A model generated the notes under the pieces. That model saw only the letters and a list, made by a program, of their open reading frames with translations, did not search any database and had not been told where the DNA came from. From assembly GCF_042650605.1 (NCBI RefSeq), contig NZ_JBHSBN010000020.1:65029-129028 (forward strand): a DNA stretch of 64,000 nt, given 5' to 3'. This document shows, in pieces, positions 50,017 through 59,160 of this stretch. Positions within the stretch are counted from its first letter, which is position 1. Every line of letters begins with the position of its first letter. Origin of the DNA: Micromonospora_J zhanjiangensis (lineage in GTDB: Bacteria > Actinomycetota > Actinomycetes > Mycobacteriales > Micromonosporaceae). Both the position numbers and the translations under genes were made by a program.

Positions 50017-50943
50017 ATGACCGTGACGCTGGGCGACCTGCCCGCCGGCACCGGCCGGCCGACAACCGCCCACGCCGGCGCGCCGGCGGTACCCGAAACC
50101 GACACGTCCGCCCCGGTGGTCGTCCGGCCGCCCCGGCGCCGGCCCGGACCGGGCGTGCTGGCCGCCGGGGCGTACCTGGTCCTGCTGGTCCTGGCGGCGG
50201 TCCAGCCCGGGCTGCTGGCCCCCGGCGACCCGCTCGCCGCCGACCCGCTGACCGTGCTGTCGCCGCCCGGGGCGGCGCACTGGTTCGGCACCGACCACCT
50301 CGGTCGGGACGTGTTCACCCGGGTGGTGCACGGTGCCGGGCACTCGCTCGTCATCGGGGTGGCCGCCACCGCCGTGGCGGTCACCGCCGGGGTGCTGCTC
50401 GGGCTGGCCGCCGGCCTGGCCCACCGGTTCGCCGACGAGGCGCTCAGCCGGTCCTTCGACGCGCTGTCGGCGTTCCCGATGCTGCTGCTGGCGTTGCTGT
50501 TCGTCGCCGTCGCCGGCCCCGGCACGACCAGCCTGATCGTCGCCATCGGCATCGCCACCCTGCCGCACCACGCCCGGGTGGTCCGGGCGCAGACCCTGTT
50601 GGTCCGCCAGGCCGGGTACGTGGAGCAGGCCGTCACGTTCGGGCTGTCCCGGCCCCGGTTGGTGCTGCGGCACGTGCTGCCCAACGTGGTCGGCCCGGTG
50701 CCGGTGCTGGCCGTGATCGGGCTCGGTGAGGCGGTGCTCGCCGCCGCCGGGCTCAGCTTCCTCGGAATGGGACCGCAACCGCCGTCGCCGGAATGGGGCG
50801 CGATGCTCTCCGAGGGCCGCAACTACCTGCAGGTGGCCTGGTGGAGTTCCATCCTGCCGGGCGTGGCGGTCACCCTCACCGTGGTGGCCCTGACCGTCGT
50901 CGGGCGGCACTGGCAGGCCCGCTTCGACGGGCGGCAACGCTGA
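50017..50943 (+). CDS. ABC transporter permease (DppC/OppC type)
   Basis: A 308-residue permease. After a Pro-rich N-terminus and TM1 it has HWFGTDHLGRDVFTRVVHGA, the DppC signature, and the EAA-like loop EQAVTFGLSRPRLVLRHVLPN. It begins 2 bases after the preceding stop and its own stop overlaps the ATPase ATG by one base. Confidence 0.94.
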   Translation: MTVTLGDLPAGTGRPTTAHAGAPAVPETDTSAPVVVRPPRRRPGPGVLAAGAYLVLLVLAAVQPGLLAPGDPLAADPLTVLSPPGAAHWFGTDHLGRDVFTRVVHGAGHSLVIGVAATAVAVTAGVLLGLAAGLAHRFADEALSRSFDALSAFPMLLLALLFVAVAGPGTTSLIVAIGIATLPHHARVVRAQTLLVRQAGYVEQAVTFGLSRPRLVLRHVLPNVVGPVPVLAVIGLGEAVLAAAGLSFLGMGPQPPSPEWGAMLSEGRNYLQVAWWSSILPGVAVTLTVVALTVVGRHWQARFDGRQR

Positions 50944-52592
50944 TGACGCCCCTGGTCGCGGTCGAGAACCTGCGCGTCGACTTCACCACCCCGACCGGTA
51001 CGGTGGCCGCCGTCCGCGGGATCAGCTTCACCGTCGAGCCGGGCGAGTGCGTCGCGGTGGTGGGCGAGTCCGGCTCGGGCAAAAGCGTCACCGCCCGTAC
51101 CCTGGTCGGCCTGACCGGGCCCGGGGCGCGGGTCCGCGCCACCCGATTGGAGCTGGCCGGGCGGGACGTGCGGCCGCACCGGCCGCAGGACTGGCGGCGC
51201 GTGCGGGGCCGGCTCGCCGGTCTCGTCCTGCAGGACGCGCTGGTCTCGCTCGACCCGCTGCGCACCGTCGGCGCGGAGATCGGCGAGGTGCTCGCCACGC
51301 ACGCGATCGTCGGCCGCCGGGAACGCGCCGGCCGGGCCGCCCACCTGCTCGACCTGGTGCACGTGCCGGAGCCGGAACGCCGGGCCCGGCAGTACCCGCA
51401 CCAACTCTCCGGCGGGCTGCGGCAGCGGGCGCTGATCGCCTCGGCCATCGCCGGCGAGCCGGCCCTGCTGATCGCCGACGAGCCGACCACCGCGCTGGAC
51501 GTCACCGTGCAGGCGCAGATCCTACGGCTGCTCGCCGAGCGGCGGGCCGACGGGCAGAGCCTGCTGCTGATCAGCCACGACCTGGCGGTGGTCGGGCAGC
51601 TCGCCGACCGGGTGCTGGTGATGCGGGACGGTCAGATCGTCGAGGCCGGACCGACCGCCCGGCTGCTGGAGTCGCCCGGGCACCCGTACACGCGTCAACT
51701 GCTCGACGCGGTGCCGTCGGTGGCCTCGCGCGGGCGGCGGCTCAGCGTGCCGACCCGGCTGCGCCCGGACTGCGTGGGACCGGCGCTGGCCCGTCCGCCG
51801 CTGCCGGTCCGGCCGGAGGTCCGACCGGACGACACCGTGCTCGCCGCGGTCGACCTGACCAAGCGGTACGGCACGCACACCGTCGTCCGGGACGTCTCGT
51901 TCACCATCGGCCGGGGCGAGACGCTGGGGCTGGTCGGCGAGTCCGGCTCCGGCAAGAGCACGGTGGCCCGGATCGTCGCCGGCCTGCTCGCCCCGGACGG
52001 CGGCTCGGTCACCTTCGAGCGGACGCCCTGGTCGGGCGTGCCCGAGCGGTTCCGTCGACCGCTGCGCCGCCGGCTGCAGGTGATCTCGCAGGACCCGCTG
52101 AGTTCGTTCGACCCGCGCTACACCGTCCGGCGGGTGGTGGCCGAGAACCTGGACGCCGACGTCGACCGGGCCGGGCGTATCGACCGGGTGGTGGACCTGC
52201 TGCGCCGGGTCGGTCTCGGGCCGGACCTGCTCGACCGGCACCCCCGTGCATTGTCCGGCGGCCAGCGGCAACGGGTCGCCATCGCCCGCGCGCTGGCCCC
52301 GCGGCCCAGCCTGCTGGTCTGCGACGAACCGGTGTCCGCGCTGGACGTGTCCGTGCAGGCACAGGTCCTGGACCTGCTGGCCGAGCTGCGGGCCGCCGAC
52401 GGGACCGCGCTGCTGTTCATCTCGCACGACCTGGGCGTGGTGCACCACCTGGCCGACCGGGTGCTGGTCATGCGGGACGGCGTGGTGGTGGAGCAGGGGC
52501 CGGTGGGCGACGTCTTCAGCTATCCCCGCCACGACTACACCCGCGCGCTGCTCGACGCGCTGCCGTCGCTGGTCACCACCGGTCGAGCGTAG
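50943..52592 (+). CDS. ABC transporter ATP-binding protein, two ATPase domains fused
   Basis: A 549-residue fusion of DppD- and DppF-like ATPases. Domain 1 has GESGSGKS (41-48) and LSGGLRQR, with Walker B LLIADEPTTALD. Domain 2 has GESGSGKST, LSGGQRQR and LVCDEPVSALD. Each is followed by its switch His (LLISHDLAVV, LFISHDLGVV). The fusion replaces the two separate ATPases of typical peptide importers and completes the transporter. Confidence 0.95.
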   Translation: MTPLVAVENLRVDFTTPTGTVAAVRGISFTVEPGECVAVVGESGSGKSVTARTLVGLTGPGARVRATRLELAGRDVRPHRPQDWRRVRGRLAGLVLQDALVSLDPLRTVGAEIGEVLATHAIVGRRERAGRAAHLLDLVHVPEPERRARQYPHQLSGGLRQRALIASAIAGEPALLIADEPTTALDVTVQAQILRLLAERRADGQSLLLISHDLAVVGQLADRVLVMRDGQIVEAGPTARLLESPGHPYTRQLLDAVPSVASRGRRLSVPTRLRPDCVGPALARPPLPVRPEVRPDDTVLAAVDLTKRYGTHTVVRDVSFTIGRGETLGLVGESGSGKSTVARIVAGLLAPDGGSVTFERTPWSGVPERFRRPLRRRLQVISQDPLSSFDPRYTVRRVVAENLDADVDRAGRIDRVVDLLRRVGLGPDLLDRHPRALSGGQRQRVAIARALAPRPSLLVCDEPVSALDVSVQAQVLDLLAELRAADGTALLFISHDLGVVHHLADRVLVMRDGVVVEQGPVGDVFSYPRHDYTRALLDALPSLVTTGRA

Positions 52593-52604
52593 GAGGAACC
52601 TGAC

Positions 52605-53807
52605 ATGCGCGACACCCTGCACCTGGCCGTCGCCCTGGACGGGCTCGGCTGGCATCCGGCCGCCTGGCGGCTGTCGCGCGCGCCGGCCACCGCGCCGTGG
52701 TCGCCCCGCTGGTGGGCGACGCTGGTCGGCGAGGCCGAGCGGGCCGCCCTGGACCTGGTCACCCTGGAGGACAGCCTCGACCTGCAGTCGACCCGGCTGG
52801 ACGGGCCGGACGGTCGGATCGACCAGGTCCGGGGCCGGCTCGACGCCCTGCTGGTGGCGGCCCGGATCGCCCCGCTGACCCGGCACATCGGGCTGGTGCC
52901 GACCACCAGCGTCACGCACACCGAGCCGTTCCACGTCTCCACCGCCGTGGCCACCCTGGACCACGTCAGCGGCGGTCGGGCCGGCTGGCGACCCCGGGTG
53001 TCCGCCCGCCGCACCGAGGCGCGGCACGTCGGCCGCCGGGACATCCCTCCGCTGGACCCGGCCCGGCTCGACGACCCGGCGACCCTCCGGCTCGTCGGCG
53101 ACCTGTTCGCCGAGGCCGCCGAAGCGGTCCAGGTGGTCCGCCGGCTCTGGGACAGCTGGGAGGACGACGCGGAGATCCGGGACGTCGAGACCGGTCGATT
53201 CGTCGACCGGGACAAGCTGCACTACGTGGACTTCACCGGCCGCTGGTTCTCGGTCAAGGGCCCGTCCATCGTGCCCCGGCCGCCGCAGGGGCAGCCGGTG
53301 GTCGCGGCGCTGGCGCACTCCTCGGTGCCGTACGCCTTCGCCGCCGGGCACGCCGACGTCGTCTTCGTCACCCCCACCGACGCCGGGCACGCCGCCGCGA
53401 TCGTGACCGAGGTACGGGCGGCCGAGGCCACCGTCGGGCGGACCGATCCGCCGCTGCGGGTCCTGGCTGACCTGGTCGTGCTGCTCGACGGGACCTCCGG
53501 GGCGGCCCGGGATCGTCGGGCCCGGCTGGACGCGCTGGCCGGGGCCGAGTTCGTCTCCGACGCGGCCGTGTTCGCCGGCGCGCCGGACGAGCTGGCCGAC
53601 CTGCTCGCCGAGTGGCACGAGGCCGGCGTGGACGGTTTCCGGCTGCGACCGGCCGTGCTGCCCGACGACCTCACCGCGATCACCCGCGCCCTGGTGCCGG
53701 CCCTGCGTGAGCGGGGGCTGTTCCGGGCCGGCTACCCCGGCGGGACGCTGCGCGACCTGCTCGGCCTGCCCCGCCCGGCCAACCGGTACGCCGCCGTGAC
53801 CGCCTGA
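52605..53807 (+). CDS. LLM-class flavin-dependent monooxygenase (1)
   Basis: A 400-residue bacterial luciferase-like protein. ATLDHVSGGRAGWRPRV is the FMN-site region shared with DszA/NtaA-type enzymes, and WDSWEDDAE precedes the FTGRWFSVKGP loop. It would oxidise a substrate with O2 and FMNH2. Where relatives have GWN after the SGGR motif this protein has GWR, so the substrate pocket may differ. ATG 52605 has AGGAGGAAC 8 bases upstream. Confidence 0.9.
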   Translation: MRDTLHLAVALDGLGWHPAAWRLSRAPATAPWSPRWWATLVGEAERAALDLVTLEDSLDLQSTRLDGPDGRIDQVRGRLDALLVAARIAPLTRHIGLVPTTSVTHTEPFHVSTAVATLDHVSGGRAGWRPRVSARRTEARHVGRRDIPPLDPARLDDPATLRLVGDLFAEAAEAVQVVRRLWDSWEDDAEIRDVETGRFVDRDKLHYVDFTGRWFSVKGPSIVPRPPQGQPVVAALAHSSVPYAFAAGHADVVFVTPTDAGHAAAIVTEVRAAEATVGRTDPPLRVLADLVVLLDGTSGAARDRRARLDALAGAEFVSDAAVFAGAPDELADLLAEWHEAGVDGFRLRPAVLPDDLTAITRALVPALRERGLFRAGYPGGTLRDLLGLPRPANRYAAVTA

Positions 53808-53823
53808 TCCCCTGGAGACCGCC

Positions 53824-55212
53824 GTGCCCAAGCAGATCATCCTCGCCGCGCACTTCCCCGGCGTGAACAACACGACCGTGTGGAGCGACCCGGCCTCCGG
53901 CAGCCACATCGACTTCGCCTCCTTCGTCCACCTGGCCCGCACTGCCGAGCGGGGCCTGTTCGACTTCTTCTTCCTCGCCGAGGGGTTACGCCTGCGGGAA
54001 CAGCGCGGACGCATCCACGACCTGGACGTGGTGGGGCGGCCCGACACGTTGACCGTGCTGTCCGCGCTCGCCGCCGTCACCAGCCACCTGGGGCTGGTCG
54101 GCACCCTGAACGTCACCTTCCGGGAGCCGTACGAGCTGGCCCGGCAGCTCGCCACGCTGGACCACCTGTCCGGCGGGCGGGCCGGCTGGAACCTGGTCAC
54201 CACCTCCGACGCGTTCACCGGGGAGAATTTCCGCCGGGGCGGTTACCTGGACCGGTCGCTGCGCTACGAACGGGCGGCCGAGTTCCTGCGTACCGCCCGG
54301 ACGTTGTGGGAGTCGTGGCCGGCGGACCCGGTGCCGGGCGACCGGGACGGCGGTCGGTACCTGTCCGTGCCGGCGCCCGGCGCGTTCACCCACCACGGCG
54401 AGCAGTTCGACATCGCCGGCCAGTTCACCGTGCCGCGCACCCCGCAGCTGCACCCGGTGATCCTGCAGGCCGGCGACTCGCACGACGGGCGGGAGTTCGC
54501 CGCGGCCGGCGCCGACGCCATCTTCTCCCGGCACGGCACGCTGGAGGACGGCCGGGAGTTCTACCGGGACGTCAAGTCGCGGCTGGCCCGCTACGGCCGG
54601 CGCCCTGACGACCTGAAGATCATCCCCGGGATGACCTTCGTGCTCGGCGACACCGACGCCGAGGCGCAGGAACGCGCCCATCACATCCGTCGCCAGCAGG
54701 TCAGCCCGCAGACCGCGATCCTGCTGCTGGAACAGTTGTGGAACCGGGACCTGTCCGGTTACGACCCGGAGGGCCCACTGCCCGCCGAGAACCCGGACAC
54801 CTCCGACACGGGCATCAGCCAGGGCCGGGCCGGCAGGTACGCCGACCGGATCGGCACGGCGCGGCAGTGGCGGGCGCTGGCCGAGGAGAAGGGGCTCGGC
54901 ATCCGCGACCTGATCATCGAGGTCACCGGCCGGCAGTCCTTCATCGGCACGCCGCAACGGATCGCCGAGCGGATGGACCACTTCGTGCAGTCCGACGCCG
55001 CGGACGGTTTCATCCTGGTGCCGCACCTGACCCCCGGCGGGCTGGACGAGTTCGTCGACCGGGTCGTCCCGCTGCTGCAGGAACGCGGCGTCTTCCGGAC
55101 CGCCTACACCGGCACCACCCTGCGCGAGCACCTCGGCCTCGGGCCGGCCCGCCCGGTGTCGCCGGACGCGCCGTCGCCGGTCACCACGACCGTCCGCGAG
55201 GAGGCCGCGTGA
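53824..55212 (+). CDS. LLM-class flavin-dependent monooxygenase (2), NtaA/SnaA/DszA type
   Basis: A 462-residue enzyme. FDFFFLAEGLRLREQRG, ATLDHLSGGRAGWNLVTT and FVQSDAADGFILVPH are hallmarks of the nitrilotriacetate/dibenzothiophene-sulfone monooxygenase group. It is FMNH2-dependent and cleaves C-N or C-S bonds. The ribosome-binding site is weak (TGGAG about 4 bases before the GTG). Its stop overlaps the next start (GTGA). Confidence 0.93.
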   Translation: MPKQIILAAHFPGVNNTTVWSDPASGSHIDFASFVHLARTAERGLFDFFFLAEGLRLREQRGRIHDLDVVGRPDTLTVLSALAAVTSHLGLVGTLNVTFREPYELARQLATLDHLSGGRAGWNLVTTSDAFTGENFRRGGYLDRSLRYERAAEFLRTARTLWESWPADPVPGDRDGGRYLSVPAPGAFTHHGEQFDIAGQFTVPRTPQLHPVILQAGDSHDGREFAAAGADAIFSRHGTLEDGREFYRDVKSRLARYGRRPDDLKIIPGMTFVLGDTDAEAQERAHHIRRQQVSPQTAILLLEQLWNRDLSGYDPEGPLPAENPDTSDTGISQGRAGRYADRIGTARQWRALAEEKGLGIRDLIIEVTGRQSFIGTPQRIAERMDHFVQSDAADGFILVPHLTPGGLDEFVDRVVPLLQERGVFRTAYTGTTLREHLGLGPARPVSPDAPSPVTTTVREEAA

Positions 55213-56267
55213 AGTTCCTGCTGATCACCCTGATCACCCACCTGCCGGACCCGGTCACCGGGCGGCTGCGCAGCACCACGGCCCGGTTCCGCGACGTCGT
55301 CGAGGGTGCCGTGCTCGCCGAGGAGTTGGGCTTCGACGGCTTCGGCGTCGGCGAACGCCACGAACGGCCGTTCATCTCCTCGGCGCCACCGGTGGTGCTC
55401 AGCCACATCGCCGCGCGGACCAGCACCATCCGGCTGTTCACCGCGGTCACCACGCTCAGCCTGCTCGACCCGGTACGCGCCTACGAGGACTACGCCACCC
55501 TCGACCACCTCTCCGGCGGCCGGCTCGAACTGATCATCGGCAAGGGCAACGGCGCCGCCCAGGCGCAGCTGTTCCACGTCACCGCCGCCGACCAGTGGGA
55601 CCGCAACCGGGAGGGCTACGAGCTGTTCCGCCGGCTCTGGCGGGAGGGCAAGGTCACCTGGTCCGGCCGCTACCGCCCGTCGCTGACCGACGCGCAGACC
55701 TGGCCCCGGCCGTTGCAGCAACCCGTCCGGGTCTGGCACGGCAGCGCCACCAGCCGCGAGTCGGTCGAACTCGCCGCCCGGTACGGCGACCCGATCTTCT
55801 CGGCCAACGTCACCAACCCGGTCGAGCCGTACGCCGACCTGGTCACCCACTACCGGGAACGCTGGGTGCACCACGGGCACGACCCGGCCGACGCCCTGGT
55901 CGGCGCGGGCACCGCCGGCTTCTACGCGGCGCGCACGTCGCAGGAGGCGCTCGCCACGTACCGGCCGATCTTCGAGGCCCGGGTGGCCGCGTTCCGGCGG
56001 CTCGGGGTGGAACCGGTCTTCCCGACCCTGGAGGACGCCGTGAAGCGCAGTTCCCTCCTGGTCGGCAGCCCGCAGCAGATCGTCGACAAGGTGCTGCGCT
56101 ACCACGACCGGCTCGGTCACGAGGTGATCCACCTGTCGGCCGACGCGGACGGGCTGACCGACAAGCAGCACCGGGAGAGCCTCGAACTGTTCCAGGCCGA
56201 GGTGGCGCCGGCGCTGCGTCGACAGGTCCCCAGCCGCCCCTTCCCCGCCCCCGCCGTCGCGGCCTGA
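55209..56267 (+). CDS. LLM-class flavin-dependent oxidoreductase (3)
   Basis: A 352-residue luciferase-like protein. ELGFDGFGVGERHERPFISSAP and YATLDHLSGGRLELIIGKG are typical of the TIGR03617/LuxA-type LLM subfamily. GTG 55209 overlaps the preceding stop by 4 bases, so it is translationally coupled; the long open frame upstream of it is a shadow. Substrate unknown. Confidence 0.92.
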   Translation: MKFLLITLITHLPDPVTGRLRSTTARFRDVVEGAVLAEELGFDGFGVGERHERPFISSAPPVVLSHIAARTSTIRLFTAVTTLSLLDPVRAYEDYATLDHLSGGRLELIIGKGNGAAQAQLFHVTAADQWDRNREGYELFRRLWREGKVTWSGRYRPSLTDAQTWPRPLQQPVRVWHGSATSRESVELAARYGDPIFSANVTNPVEPYADLVTHYRERWVHHGHDPADALVGAGTAGFYAARTSQEALATYRPIFEARVAAFRRLGVEPVFPTLEDAVKRSSLLVGSPQQIVDKVLRYHDRLGHEVIHLSADADGLTDKQHRESLELFQAEVAPALRRQVPSRPFPAPAVAA

Positions 56268-56284
56268 CCAGGAACGGAACCACC

Positions 56285-57391
56285 ATGTCAGCCACCCCGT
56301 TGTCCATCCTGGACCTGTCGCCGGTGCCCGCCGGCGGCACCGTCGCCGGCGCGCTGCGCAACACCGTCGACCTGGCCCGCCAGGCCGAACAGTTCGGCTA
56401 CCACCGGTACTGGCTGGCCGAACACCACCTGGCCGCGGGCGTGGCCAGTTCCGCGCCGGCCGTCCTGATCGGGCAGGTCGCCGCCGCCACCAGCGCCATC
56501 CGGGTCGGCTCCGGCGCGGTCCAGGTCGGCCACCGCACCGCGCTGGGCGTGGTGGAGGAGTTCGGCACCCTGGACGCGCTCTACCCGGGCCGCATCGACC
56601 TCGGCCTGGGCCGCTCCGGCCAACGCCGCACCGAGCTGGCCGCCGAGGCGCCCGGGACGGGTCCGGCCGGGGCTGAGTCCTCCCCCGCCGGGGACCCGGC
56701 GCCGCCCACCGAGGAACGGGTGGTCGGCGGGCTGCTCATCCCGCCGCCGTTCTGGTACGCCCACCTGGTCGGCTCGCCCCGCTTCGCGCTCGCGAGCGCC
56801 TTGCTGCACCAGCCCGGCGCGCAGCCGCCGCCGTTCGCCGGACAGGTGGCCGACATCCTGGCCCTGCTGCGCGGCGACTACCGCGACGCGGACGGTCTCG
56901 ACGCGCACGCCGTACCCGGCGAGGGAGCCGGCGTACAGGTGTGGCTGCTGGGCAGCAGCGGCGGCGAGAGCGCCCGGCTCGCCGGCGCGCTCGGGCTGCC
57001 GTTCGCCGCCAACTACCACGTCAGCCCGGCAACGGTGCTGGAGGCGGTCGCCACCTACCGGGCCGCGTTCCGGCCGTCGGCGGCCCTGAACCGACCGTAC
57101 GTCTCGGTGTCGGCGGACGTCGTGGTCGCCGACACCGACGCGCGGGCCCGCCGGCTCGCCAGCCCGTACCCGGCGTGGGTGCGCAGCATCCGCGGCGGTG
57201 GCGGCGCCATCCCCTTCCCCAGCCCGGAGCGGGCCGCGGCCGACACCTGGACCGACGCGGACCGCGACCTCGTCGACGACCGGGTACGCACCCAGTTCGT
57301 CGGCGCACCCGACACGGTCACCGAGCGGCTGCGGGTGCTGCGCGACGTCACCGGGGCCGACGAGCTGCTGGTCACCACCATCACCCACTAA
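56285..57391 (+). CDS. LLM-class oxidoreductase (4), MsnO8-like, truncated by a premature stop
   Basis: A 368-residue protein beginning PLSILDLSPVPAGGT, the MsnO8-type luciferase start, with RYWLAEHHL and the GLGRSGQRRTE region. It ends ...ELLVTTITH at a TAA (57389-57391). The same frame continues for 17 more codons (HADRVASYDLL then AKEWLR) to a TGA that overlaps the next ATG in the ATGA style used across this operon. Relatives end in a similar HADRxxSYELLA sequence, so the TAA looks like a nonsense mutation removing the last helix. Activity may be reduced. Confidence 0.85.
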   Translation: MSATPLSILDLSPVPAGGTVAGALRNTVDLARQAEQFGYHRYWLAEHHLAAGVASSAPAVLIGQVAAATSAIRVGSGAVQVGHRTALGVVEEFGTLDALYPGRIDLGLGRSGQRRTELAAEAPGTGPAGAESSPAGDPAPPTEERVVGGLLIPPPFWYAHLVGSPRFALASALLHQPGAQPPPFAGQVADILALLRGDYRDADGLDAHAVPGEGAGVQVWLLGSSGGESARLAGALGLPFAANYHVSPATVLEAVATYRAAFRPSAALNRPYVSVSADVVVADTDARARRLASPYPAWVRSIRGGGGAIPFPSPERAAADTWTDADRDLVDDRVRTQFVGAPDTVTERLRVLRDVTGADELLVTTITH

Positions 57392-57441
57392 CACGCCGAC
57401 CGCGTCGCCTCGTACGACCTGCTGGCCAAGGAGTGGCTGCG

Positions 57442-57665
57442 ATGACCGCGCCCCTGACCGTCCGCTGGTTCCTGCCCACCTACGGCGACGGCCGGGACGT
57501 CTGCTGTGGACGCACCGACCGCCGCCGCGGAACCTCGCCCCCGCCGGCGTCCCGTTCGCCCCGGCCGCACCGGTCGATTTGGCGCCCGGCGGTACGTACC
57601 GCGCCGCCGACGGCACCCGTGCCGCGCACGCCGCCAGCACCACCGACAACCGGAGAGAGTCATGA
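57442..57665 (+). pseudogene. Remnant of alkanesulfonate monooxygenase gene (ssuD-like) with internal deletion
   Basis: ATG 57442 opens with MTAPLTVRWFLPTYGDGRDV, the N-terminus of SsuD-type FMNH2-dependent alkanesulfonate monooxygenases. After about 20 codons the frame turns Arg/Pro-rich. From about 57501 another frame reads LLWTHRPPPRNLAPAGVPF... and ends at a TGA (57663-57665) overlapping the next gene's ATG. That tail resembles the C-terminal end of SsuD. About 1 kb of the usual gene appears lost with a frameshift at the junction near 57500. Confidence 0.65.
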
Positions 57666-58231
57666 CCACAGCCAGCGTCGACGTCGTCGAACTGATCGGC
57701 AATCCCCGCCCCGGCTCCCGCACCCGGCTGCTCGCCGACGCGATCGTCGGCGAGCTGACCGACCGTCTCGGCTGGACCGGCGGGCCGCAGGGCCGGCTCC
57801 GGATCCTGGAGCTGGCCGAACTCGTCGGGGTGTCGTTCGGGCCCCGGCCGGGCCGGGCGGTCGCCCCGGTGGACGACCCGTTCGCCCCGGTCCGGGCCGC
57901 CCGGCTGCTGGTGGTGGCGACCCCGGCGTACAAGGGCACCTACACCGGCCTGCTGAAGATATTCCTCGACCAGTTCGGTCCGGACGACCTGGCCGACACG
58001 GTCGCGCTGCCGGTGGTCGTCGCCGCGTCACCGGCGCACGCGGACAACGCGGCGCGCGCCCTGCGTGACCTGCTCGCCGAGTTGGGCGCCGAGCTGCCCG
58101 TACCGCCGCTGGCCGTGCTGGAGTCCCGGCTCACCGCGGCGACGGCGGTGGCCGCCGAATGGGCCGCCGAACATGCCGGACAACTCGCCGCCGCGCTCGG
58201 TCACCGGCCGGCACCCGCCCGGGCCAACTGA
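57662..58231 (+). CDS. NADPH-dependent FMN reductase (SsuE-like flavodoxin fold)
   Basis: A 189-residue flavodoxin-like reductase. ELIGNPRPGSRTRLLAD is the FMN phosphate loop, and VATPAYKGTYTGLLKIFLDQF is the SsuE-type active-site segment. It supplies FMNH2 to monooxygenases. ATG 57662 overlaps the stop of the ssuD remnant (ATGA). Last gene of the sulfur operon. Confidence 0.92.
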   Translation: MTTASVDVVELIGNPRPGSRTRLLADAIVGELTDRLGWTGGPQGRLRILELAELVGVSFGPRPGRAVAPVDDPFAPVRAARLLVVATPAYKGTYTGLLKIFLDQFGPDDLADTVALPVVVAASPAHADNAARALRDLLAELGAELPVPPLAVLESRLTAATAVAAEWAAEHAGQLAAALGHRPAPARAN

Positions 58232-58395
58232 CCAACCGATCCGAGGCGCACCCGCAGGCGTACCCGTGGAAGGTCCGGCGGATCGCGTACCCTCGCCTGC
58301 CTGACCGCACGGTCGCCCTCGGCGGTGGTCCCGAATAGTCGGCCTCCTTGCCGGCCCGGCTCAGCACCGGGTGGGGTGCGGTCGCCGCCGGAGCT

Positions 58396-59073
58396 CTACT
58401 CGCCGGAGACCGAGACGCGGGTCCGGTGGTGCCGGGGGTGCTCGATCTCGTCGACCACGGCGACGGCGAGATCGGCGTAGGACAGGCCGACCAGGCCGGA
58501 CCGGGGCACCGTGTCGCCGCCGATCCGGTACCGGCCCAGTCGCGGGGCCGTCGCGTCCAGGTTCGCCGGCGGGGTGAGCATCAGCCAGTCGACCGTGGTC
58601 TCCGCACCGCGCAGTCGATCGAGGCCGGCGGTGTGCGCCAGGGCGAACGGACGAAGCTGCTCGGGGAACGCCGCCGGGTCGTCCAGGATCAGTTGGCCGT
58701 CCTCATTACGCAGGTTCGCGAACAGGCCGACGACCACGAGGCGCCGCACGCCGGCCCGGGTCATACCGGTCAGCAGCGCGTCGACGGCCTTGACGAAGAA
58801 CTGTTCGTCGAGCCGACCGAGGGCCGCCAGTGCCGCCGGGCCCGAGGCGGGCGAGACCGCGCTGATCACGGCATCGTGATCACGGGAGATCGTGAACGTC
58901 GAGTGTGGATCCGTGACGTCGGCCTGGACGACCGAGACGCCGGCCGCCGCGAGGTCGTCCGCCGCGGGCGGATTCCGGACGGCGGCGGTGACCCGGTGAC
59001 CCCGGGCCCGCGCCTCGGCGGTGATCGCCCGTCCGGCCCTGCCGCCCGCCCCGAAAATGGCGATACCGCTCAT
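58396..59073 (-). CDS. NAD(P)-binding protein, atypical short-chain dehydrogenase (NmrA/YwnB type)
   Basis: A 225-residue Rossmann protein with IAIFGAGGRAGRAITAEA at the N-terminus and VVVGLFANLR in the middle, as in the NAD(P)H-binding (YwnB/BVR-B-like) family. It lacks a clear Tyr-x3-Lys pair, so it may act as a redox sensor or reductase. It is divergent from an HxlR regulator 93 bases away that probably controls it. Confidence 0.85.
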   Translation of the reverse strand: MSGIAIFGAGGRAGRAITAEARARGHRVTAAVRNPPAADDLAAAGVSVVQADVTDPHSTFTISRDHDAVISAVSPASGPAALAALGRLDEQFFVKAVDALLTGMTRAGVRRLVVVGLFANLRNEDGQLILDDPAAFPEQLRPFALAHTAGLDRLRGAETTVDWLMLTPPANLDATAPRLGRYRIGGDTVPRSGLVGLSYADLAVAVVDEIEHPRHHRTRVSVSGE

Positions 59074-59115
59074 GGTCCTGCCCCTCTGTCAGCGCTCGAA
59101 CTCGACGCCAGGGAC

Positions 59116-59150
59116 GGTATCCACGAGATACTGGTTACCGCAAAGATACC
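59116..59150. promoter_or_regulatory. Candidate HxlR operator between divergent genes
   Basis: GGTATC (59116-59121) is answered by GATAC (59127-59131) and by GATACC (59145-59150). The inner pair makes a GTATC-CACGA-GATAC inverted repeat. The cluster lies just before the HxlR -10 box and in the promoter region of the divergent dehydrogenase. Confidence 0.5.
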
Positions 59151-59154
59151 GGGA

Positions 59155-59160
59155 TAGCGT
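59155..59160 (+). promoter_or_regulatory. -10 box (TAGCGT) for HxlR gene
   Basis: TAGCGT, 6 nt, ATG 59167: a leaderless start directly downstream of the candidate operator. Confidence 0.5.

Noticed and set aside
51522..54218. 898-codon minus-strand open frame opposite the ABC ATPase and monooxygenases
   Set aside because: Low-complexity Arg/Pro/Gly content; sense strand carries complete family motifs.
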